Below, piece after piece: positions 60,701-64,000 of a stretch of 64,000 bases of DNA. Each line of letters opens with the position of its first letter. Position 1 is the stretch's first letter. The stretch comes from Saccharina japonica (Eukaryota > Sar > Phaeophyceae > Laminariales > Laminariaceae), in NCBI GenBank assembly GCA_008828725.1, contig MEHQ01003070.1, forward strand, positions 97,857 through 161,856. Direction: 5' to 3'. A model generated the notes under the pieces. The model ran no database searches. It was given only the letters and a program-made list of their open reading frames with translations, and was not told where the DNA came from. The position numbers were made by a program, and so were the translations under genes.

Positions 60701-61080
60701 TAGGAGTTGTGCCAGGTTTGCCGTACAAAAACGCCACCTTGCTACGGCAGGCTTGATCCTCCTTCGCCAATTAAGGTAGATACGTGCGGATTTATACACC
60801 CCCACCCCAAATATCTCTACACCCGCCGCCTGCCCCCTGATTACTTCCCCACCGACTCTTTCGCCGCCCCACTTAAAACCCCCCCTTTTCCCACCCCCCC
60901 CCTGATCCGCAAACTTTCCCACCCCTCCATATCGGCCGACTTTCGTCTGGTGTGGCCAATAGCTGGGTTCAAGAATTCACGTGGGAGATGCCCAACCCTT
61001 CCGTGGTCGACCCAGATGTGTACCTTGGAAAAATCGGTCCCAGTTCCAGGGCCTTCGCTTCAATCACGCCTCGCAAGTAG
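33356..61080 (+). CDS. Gene B: CYP74-clan cytochrome P450 paralogue with possible N-terminal leader, 10 exons
   Basis: Exons 33356-33772, 45445-45643, 48967-49117, 51774-51945, 52313-52462, 53241-53345, 55955-56005, 57717-57842, 59429-59547, 60963-61080 join to 1608 nt (535 residues). Starting at the inner ATG 33524 gives 479 residues, matching gene A's 480. Seen: FNTGFQ I-helix with Asn326, WEILR (E385, R388), KGD...FNPRRFVG, and Cys479 in PWGCPAHSIGV (numbering from 33356). The first 56 residues are rich in Ala, Ser and Arg, without a long hydrophobic core; they resemble an organelle presequence more than a signal peptide (inference). A TATAAATA at 33466 lies inside this leader, so the inner start could be the real one. 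Expected role: rearrangement of lipoxygenase-derived fatty acid hydroperoxides. All splice sites mirror gene A. Intron 1 is 11.7 kb and holds an assembly gap. Confidence 0.88.
33466..33473 (+). promoter_or_regulatory. TATA-like box inside the gene B leader
   Basis: TATAAATA lies 58 bases before the inner ATG (33524). A start site 25-30 bases downstream would give a short 5' UTR and the leaderless protein. It could equally be chance within coding sequence (Ser-Ile-Asn). Confidence 0.35.
33858..34196 (+). mobile_element. S1 SINE, head type a
   Basis: Head CGCCCCGGTATAATAGTGG, B-box-like GGATCGAATCCC, body and A-rich end. Begins 86 bp downstream of gene B exon 1. Confidence 0.72.
34818..35158 (+). 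repeat. R1 repeat
   Basis: Full copy with (TG)n start and a long A-rich tail ending GACAAAAAAAGAAAGAAAG. Confidence 0.7.
36093..36389 (+). repeat. R1 repeat, first of a tandem pair
   Basis: Full-length but slightly diverged copy (TCTTCACATTAGACC; extra bases before GTGGTCACAAAAC); its A-rich tail runs straight into the next copy. Confidence 0.7.
36397..36748 (+). repeat. R1 repeat, second of a tandem pair
   Basis: Starts a few bases after the previous R1 tail; A-rich tail matches the 34818 copy closely. Confidence 0.7.
36973..37135. mobile_element. M1 MITE copy
   Basis: CAGGACGCCTGATAAGAAA start and ...TTTTTATTAGGTGTATTG end, TA on both sides. Core TCTTGAAACTAGTGTAGAA. Confidence 0.65.
37332..37522 (-). 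repeat. S1 SINE body, head missing, reverse
   Basis: T run then complement of the S1 body through GACGAGGGAAG; the tRNA head is absent, as in 5'-truncated insertions. Confidence 0.65.
37721..37849. repeat. AT-rich inverted repeat
   Basis: Arms of about 41 bases (37721-37761 and 37807-37849) match as perfect inverse, including TTTCGCGAAAGAGTGTGTG. A third partial unit (AATTAATTTCACGAAAGAGG) sits in the loop. Confidence 0.75.
38495..38778. repeat. Hairpin element
   Basis: Arms of about 85 bases at 38495-38580 and 38690-38778 pair imperfectly; key patches TTTGCACGCTGGTTTTTGAG, CACAACATTAC and GGCTCCAAAACTGGC. Confidence 0.6.
39351..39535 (+). repeat. R1 repeat, 3'-truncated
   Basis: R1 to GCAATGCCATAT, then lost. 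An inverted R1 start fragment (TTTAATGTGAAGAACACAC) follows at 39618-39646. Confidence 0.65.
40102..40390 (+). repeat. R1 repeat, diverged
   Basis: Recognisable by ACCCGTCGACATCCAGCGCA, CACCCAGTGTCCGTG and CTACCCTGCTAGCAATCCA, with many substitutions between. Confidence 0.6.
40701..41028 (-). mobile_element. Solo-LTR-like copy of the TRIM family
   Basis: Reverse-orientation relative of the gene A intron 3 LTR. It starts TGTTATGGTACTGCTG on the minus strand and runs 292 bp, then 36 bp beginning ATTGGCGTCG, like the interior start of the TRIM. It ends CCTCACA. Flanked by CTGG on both sides (40697-40700, 41029-41032), so a complete insertion with a 4-bp duplication. Confidence 0.65.
41666..41839. 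mobile_element. M2 MITE copy
   Basis: 174 bp, CACCACCGGCCCTCTCATGA start, TA flanks, core ATACTGAAATTAGTGTGGGA. Right terminus partly decayed. Confidence 0.65.
42343..42670 (+). repeat. R1 repeat, diverged, with an internal insertion
   Basis: R1 landmarks CCGTCGACATCCAGCACA and GGTCACAAAACTACGACACA; about 65 bases of unrelated T-rich sequence interrupt it near 42520-42584 before TACGACAGGCACGACC. Confidence 0.6.
42690..42990 (+). repeat. Partial arm of the 4.8-kb foldback element
   Basis: Matches the left arm at 4824: AGCCAAAAGAAGGTATACCT, TTTTGAGCCATTTATAGGTA, CGAACGATCACTTTTTGACA and ACATCAGATGCCGGGACTGT. No partner arm nearby. Confidence 0.65.
43018..43323 (+). repeat. C-rep, 5'-truncated
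   Basis: From GGCAGTTACATGGTG through GGATGCGAGGGTCTATGGTC to a C run at 43305-43323. Confidence 0.7.
43717..43790. repeat. Short tandem duplication
   Basis: Two ~30-base units reading GGC.TG.GCC.TATATATGG then CGCATGC, about 44 bases apart. Confidence 0.6.
44074..44504. mobile_element. M2 MITE split by an M3 insertion
   Basis: Left part 44074-44097 and right part 44353-44504 join to a normal M2 (CACTACCGGCCC... to ...TTCTTATGAGCTGACGCGTACTG). Confidence 0.68.
44098..44348. mobile_element. M3 MITE nested in M2
   Basis: 251 bp with GACGC...GCGTC ends and CGGTAGAGG-type subterminal repeats, flanked by GAAA at 44094-44097 and 44349-44352. The intact M2 sequence provides the empty-site comparison. 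Confidence 0.75.
45184..45295 (+). repeat. C-rep, 5'-truncated, running into the gap
   Basis: CCTCATGGCGTTTCGCGCTT to GGTCTATGGTCATA, then N. The C run at 45356-45374 after the gap is probably its end. Confidence 0.65.
45296..45353. other. Assembly gap (58 N)
   Basis: Unknown bases in gene B intron 1, next to a poly(C) run; likely unresolved because of the homopolymer. Confidence 0.95.
45445..45643 (+). CDS. Gene B exon 2
   Basis: 199 nt, DGAYVGPLIM to KDLKEN plus one base; acceptor TATCAG, donor G|GTGAGG. The exon lies between the assembly gap, 91 bases upstream, and a 59-base poly(G) run that begins 33 bases after the exon. Confidence 0.87.
45676..45734 (+). repeat. Poly(G) tract of 59 bases
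   Basis: Uninterrupted G run starting 33 bases after gene B exon 2. The true length is unsure because such runs slip during sequencing. Confidence 0.85.
45735..45890 (-). repeat. C-rep, truncated, reverse
   Basis: Follows the poly(G) run: GTGCACGGCTGTAGTTG, GGCCCTCGTATCCCGACAAT, AACGCGAAACGCCGTGAGGT. The G run is its poly(C) end read in reverse. Confidence 0.6.
46290..46539. mobile_element. M3 MITE copy
   Basis: 250 bp, GACGCATGCTACGGTAGAGG start and CTAGCACGCGTC end. Flanks TTAG and TTTG do not form a clean duplication. Confidence 0.7.
48020..48517 (+). repeat. C-rep, full-length reference copy
   Basis: About 498 bp from GGTGGAGTTGGCGTCGGTTG to GAAGTACACCCCCCCCC. No protein coding, no terminal inverted repeats and no tRNA-like boxes seen. 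Origin unknown; a poly(C) 3' end is unusual for a retroposon. Confidence 0.65.
48967..49117 (+). CDS. Gene B exon 3
   Basis: 151 nt; acceptor AAACAG, donor GT|GTGAGT (phase 2). Encodes LGDYPMLYDTF and LGTGEEGGQPLPPF, as in gene A. Confidence 0.87.
49345..49606. mobile_element. Diverged M3-like element
   Basis: Ends GACTCGCGCTGCGATGGAGG and GTGCACCTCTACCGTGACAT then GCGTC; the interior is poorly conserved. Confidence 0.45.
50484..50732. repeat. F4 repeat, copy 1
   Basis: About 249 bp sharing ACCACCGGATACTATT, GACTACCGCATTGG and TTTCCGAAGTCATGTT with 59973-60216. Ends CCCCTACCGTGGGATGAG, which partly complements its start (CCCACGGTGGGAG), so probably a MITE. Confidence 0.6.
51774..51945 (+). 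CDS. Gene B exon 4
   Basis: 172 nt; acceptor GGCAG, donor AAC|GTGCGT. Encodes IDTPVANAA ... SEQKASVEVL ... MLEKNN. Confidence 0.85.
51946..52312 (+). other. Gene B intron 4
   Basis: 367 bp, GT-AG, the shortest intron here. A GACC/CGAC-rich patch at 52040-52080; otherwise nothing. Confidence 0.75.
52313..52462 (+). CDS. Gene B exon 5 (I-helix with Asn; precedes GC donor)
   Basis: 150 nt, VPIEDIERTFMFNTGFQSCS to EVDGK. Codon AAC at 52349-52351 gives the Asn expected in CYP74 I-helices. Donor is AAG|GCGAGC, a GC donor at the same place as in gene A. Read-through hits a stop at 52493-52495. Confidence 0.86.
52463..53240 (+). other. Gene B intron 5, GC-AG type
   Basis: 778 bp, GCGAGC ... GAGGCAG. 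Its last 200 bases are C/A-rich with CACCACCAC-type runs, as in gene A intron 5. No mobile element recognised. Confidence 0.78.
53241..53345 (+). CDS. Gene B exon 6 (ExxR helix)
   Basis: 105 nt, DLTMRAVSDVEQFPLLD then LHWEILRMCPTPPFFFK; acceptor AGGCAG, donor AAG|GTATGC. Confidence 0.88.
53588..53650 (+). repeat. S1 SINE 3' fragment
   Basis: GGTTACGACTAGGAAGGAGA...AATGGGATCTAAAAAATAG matches the S1 3' end only. Confidence 0.5.
54780..54948. mobile_element. M1 MITE copy, best preserved
   Basis: 169 bp, CAGGACACCTATTAATAATA start and TTAGGTGTCCTG end, flanked by TA. Confidence 0.72.
55955..56005 (+). CDS. Gene B exon 7 (51-nt small exon)
   Basis: 17 codons, GAKMDLVIPTSNGDRYQ; acceptor CTCGTAG, donor CAG|GTAAGC. 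Ten consecutive residues are shared with gene A apart from one Val/Ile change. Confidence 0.84.
56006..57716 (+). other. Gene B intron 7
   Basis: 1711 bp, GT-AG. A CGGTTT-type short tandem repeat lies at 57563-57600; M3-like remnants (CACTTAAGGAGCTCG, CTACCGCAGCATGCG) occur at 57120-57245. Confidence 0.72.
57717..57842 (+). CDS. Gene B exon 8 (RFVG block)
   Basis: 126 nt, VRKGDMLCCH to EFNPRRFVGN and KKD; acceptor ATTCAG, donor GAT|GTGAGA. Confidence 0.9.
57843..59428 (+). other. Gene B intron 8
   Basis: 1586 bp, GT-AG. C/A-rich low-complexity sequence (CCCACCCACC type) at 58120-58440; a C-rep-like fragment at 59150-59360. Confidence 0.75.
59150..59360 (+). repeat. C-rep, diverged and internally duplicated
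   Basis: The CTCCGTCCCG motif with a CGAGGGTC motif occurs twice, about 75 bases apart, ending ATGAAGTCCACCCCCCC like other C-reps. Confidence 0.5.
59429..59547 (+). CDS. Gene B exon 9 (haem Cys loop)
   Basis: 119 nt, VFAFAFADPANV then PWGCPAHSIGVLEG; acceptor GGAAG, donor CG|GTGAGT. Confidence 0.88.
59548..60962 (+). other. Gene B intron 9
   Basis: 1415 bp, GT-AG, with an F4 copy and, before the acceptor, a long pyrimidine-rich stretch (60800-60930). Confidence 0.75.
59973..60216. repeat. F4 repeat, copy 2
   Basis: Second copy of the element in intron 3 of the same gene, same orientation, clearly diverged. Confidence 0.6.
60963..61080 (+). CDS. Gene B exon 10 (C-terminus)
   Basis: 118 nt including TAG; WVQEFTWEMPNPSVV to ASITPRK; acceptor CCAATAG. 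Confidence 0.87.
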
Positions 61081-61299
61081 ATGGGAAAGCCCAATCCGCA
61101 ATGACGTTGTCCTGAGATTGCGCTTGACAGGTACAGGAGAAAACCAGAGCAGCGACGTGGTGTACGGCTATCGTTTTCGGTATTTTTCCTCTGTGGCGCT
61201 TTCTGACTTCGGTCTGATGGCCGGTATGGACAGGACGCGGGCACAAATTGACCAATATAAAGAACCGAAACGGTTGGTGATGATCCATGCTCCGGTACC

Positions 61300-61433
61300 G
61301 CTGTAAGGTCGTAAACTGATCGGGTAGTACCGCTGGGTGGGATTTTACATTGTAAAACAACGACGCTAAAGTATTGAGGAGGTGGTGGGAGTTCGGGGGG
61401 GGGGGGGGGGGGGGGGGTTTTGGGGGGAGAGGA

Positions 61434-61483
<50 letters not shown>

Positions 61484-61929
61484 CGATGCGTATGATTGGC
61501 CCCTTGAGAGTCAAATATAGTTTAGCCTTGTTGTCGTAGATGGAATGAGCCTTAATACACGGCTCGGTGGGCAAGGCCATATCAATCAGATCGTACACAC
61601 ACGAATAAACCCCCCCCATTTATTTCTTATATCTAGTCCAGTAATGACGCGTAGTAAGATTGGGTCGATTTTTACAGGTGTGATTCAACGGTGATGAATG
61701 TTGGACAGACGAGGCGACTAGGAGGGGGGGGGGGCGGGATGCATGATTGAGGCTTATAGTGTCAGACACATTTCAGGCAGTTAACCAACATAAAGTATAT
61801 AATCGTAAAATACAAGGCTCAGTGGGCAAGGCTACGATATCAAACATATCAAAATCAATAATCCTACCGTGCCTCCTATCTCCCGCTGTTGGGTCGGAAA
61901 ATGGTGGGGAAGGATGCTGGGGTGGGTGT

Positions 61930-62012
<83 letters not shown>

Positions 62013-62290
62013 CTGTCATATAAATACTTGTAGTGTCAATTACGTTTCGACGATATTCCGAAGATATATACAGTAGGGCAAACCGTGTAGGCAGGGCTCA
62101 GTGGGAGAGGCTACGATCGTAAACAAAAATATCAGACCCAATACTGCTATGATTCTTGCTTCTCGCTGTCTGGTCATAGGACGATGGAGAAGTATGGTTG
62201 GGTGGGGTCTTACCTTGCGACACAACGGCGACATCTACTGGAGGCGGCGTTGGGGGCTAGCGCGGGGGAGGGGCGGGGGGTGCACGAATT
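61300..62290 (+). repeat. Array of three ~270-bp units separated by poly(G) runs
   Basis: Units about 61486-61735, 61736-62012 and 62013-62290 each contain a diverged GGCTCAGTGGGCAAGGC-type motif and end in a G run. Runs include 47 G at 61437-61483 and two of 41 G at 61930-61970 and 61972-62012 split by a single T. A partial unit precedes the first run. No coding capacity. Confidence 0.6.
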
Positions 62291-62570
62291 AGCCGCATGT
62301 CGTGCATGGGCGTAGTCGTAAGACTATAGGCCCTTGAATTCCTACAATCCCGTGACGGAGTACGTTGGGTTTTCACAAACCAGGCAGGCATTGCTTGCCC
62401 TAAACGTGAAGCGCTGTGAGGAGTTGGGCGAGTCATGTTCAGGGCGAGGTGTATCCCAATAAGAACCACTTGTGGTTCGGACTTGCACATGGACGACAGC
62501 CTCCAACGAATCGATTTGATTTCTGGTGTGGCCACTTCCTGAGACAGCAATGGGTATATACTGTTGTAGC
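62265..62570 (-). repeat. C-rep, truncated, reverse
   Basis: G-rich start, CCTACAATCCCGTGACGGAG, AACCAGGCAGGCATTGCTTG and TGTGGCCACTTCCTGAGACA match C-rep in reverse. Confidence 0.65.
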
Positions 62571-63759
62571 AGGGGGGGGAGGGGGGGTCTGATTGATTGG
62601 GTCTTCCCATTTGAAACGGCCTTGAACGGCAATCAGGAAGGCGTGTGTGGGCTGGGTACCCGTCATTTGAGAGAGAGAACGATGTTTTGGGTGGAGGGGT
62701 ACTGATATATATATTTTATATATATCTAATAATATCTAATATATATTTACTAACATCATCGCACGGTACGTAATAAAATATATACCATGCATGCTTTCGA
62801 AACACAACGAACACCGCGTATCATGTGTGGAATGTATGTACTGCGGTACACCTATTGAACCATACACCAGGTACATGACATATCAGTAGAGTTGCACTGC
62901 GTTGGTTTACTGCCCAGGGAATCGACGGCTAGCACCTGGACCTGCCACGGTAGGATCAATTACCCGACGGGTATTTTAATCTGGGTACCTGGGTACTCGA
63001 CGTGACCGGTTATTTGGTTGTTCACGTGTGCTCGGCGAGACACCCCGGCCCTTACCTAAGTAACAACACCTGTAAACAATCGCATAAAATGCATTGAGGG
63101 TCTCCAACAAGCACACCTCTTCTAGGAGGTTTGCTGAGGGGAGTCGCACCAGGGACATCAAAATCACCGGGTACCCCGGTACCCGGTTGAGCTCTCTCCT
63201 TTGCATTCCGCAAATATTGTCAAAGCTTTAGTCTAGATACACCTGAGTCATTCAAAATCCAAAAACTCAAATCAACTGCATTTTCAAAACCATACTGGCG
63301 TAAACTTCAACAATCTCCTCAACTCTCAGCTGCCGTAACTTGGGACATCTTCCCGCGGTAGTCAAACGGTAATAAGGTTGGTGTAAATAGGTCGACACAC
63401 GTTTACCGCAGTAGTACTAGCACTTACTGAAGCAGTACCACACACCAGGTAATCCCAACTTACTCAATCTTCCAATTGCAAATTTCTCCATCGGAGATTT
63501 GTAATATATACCTATAAAAATGAATGTGTATACGCCGTAAAGACGACCCTTGTACCAATACTTCTACAATCTTCTCATAAAATCCTGCCCCCAGCCTTGT
63601 TACATCAAAGCAAAGCCATAAATGCCGAACTGAAGTCGACCACAACTGAAAATATATTAAGTGATTTCCCCCTGGTGTACGTAGGACCAACCATGAGCGT
63701 TCCCAGTTTAGCCTCTCTATGGCCATTCCGTGGTCTACTGGAAAAATAGAGTAACAGCT
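62570..63759. other. Downstream region, mostly unexplained
   Basis: TA-rich run at 62705-62750 and a possible tRNA-derived sequence (minus, 63131-63200: A-box-like GAGCTCAACCGGG, B-box-like GGTGCGACTCC). No gene supported. Confidence 0.5.
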
Positions 63760-64000
63760 GTAGTGTGTGTGTGTGTGTTCTTCACATTAAACCTTCCTTT
63801 CTACCCGTCGACATCCAGCACACCCAGTGTCCGTGCTGATTCTTCATCCTAAAAAGGTACCAGTTATGTGGTCACAAAACTACGACACAGAGATACTACG
63901 CTCAGTGCAGTAAGCAGAGCAGACAATGCAATGCCATATACGACAGGCAAGACCTACCCTGCTAGCAATCCAGGTGCATGCAAGAGAAAAAAAGAGAAAA
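63760..64000 (+). repeat. R1 repeat, cut by the window end
   Basis: (TG)n start, TTCTTCACATTAAACC, CTACCCGTCGACATCCAGCA, through the start of the A-rich tail. Confidence 0.7.

Overview
The window looks like nuclear DNA of a multicellular photosynthetic stramenopile, most likely a brown alga. The reasons are two intron-rich genes of a CYP74-related cytochrome P450 type known from brown algae (CYP5164-like), long introns, very dense short interspersed repeats, and long homopolymer G/C tracts. The assignment to brown algae is inference from gene type and genome style; no species can be named from the sequence. There is one assembly gap (58 N at 45296-45353).

Only two protein-coding genes can be supported, both on the + strand and tandemly arranged. 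Gene A (6369-19576) and gene B (33356 or 33524 to 61080) are paralogues with the same ten-exon structure. Nine introns sit at matching positions with matching phases (0,1,2,0,0,0,0,0,2), and eight of the ten exons have identical lengths (exon 4 differs by one codon; exon 1 differs only if gene B's longer leader is used). Joined, gene A encodes 480 residues, and gene B 479 residues, or 535 with an N-terminal leader. The proteins show a CYP74-like I-helix, an ExxR motif, a CYP74-like 'KGD...FNPRRFVG' segment and a Cys loop (PWGC.AH.IGV). The family converts fatty acid hydroperoxides from lipoxygenase into epoxyalcohols, allene oxides or short-chain aldehydes without O2 or a reductase. Intron 5 of both genes is a GC-AG intron. 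Gene A has Ser where gene B and the plant enzymes have Asn in the I-helix, so the copies may differ in product.

Layout: 1-6368 is upstream intergenic DNA with a CAG tract, several inverted-repeat elements and a ~1 kb foldback element. 6369-19576 is gene A, with a miniature LTR element (TRIM-like) in intron 3. 19577-33355 is intergenic DNA, poor in recognisable features to about 26.9 kb and then packed with tRNA-derived SINEs, an A-tailed repeat and a TA-flanked MITE. 33356-61080 is gene B, whose 11.7 kb first intron (1.35 kb in gene A) has been expanded mainly by the same repeats. 61081-64000 holds a three-unit array of ~270 bp repeats punctuated by poly(G) runs and further repeats.

Repeat families named here: S1 (tRNA-derived SINE with two alternative heads), R1 ((TG)n start, A-rich tail), C-rep (~500 bp, ends in poly(C)), M1 and M2 (related ~170 bp MITEs flanked by TA), M3 (~250 bp, GACGC termini, 4-bp target duplication), F4 (~245 bp), and a TRIM/LTR family. 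I saw no rRNA gene, no confident functional tRNA gene, no CRISPR array and no intact transposase or reverse transcriptase.
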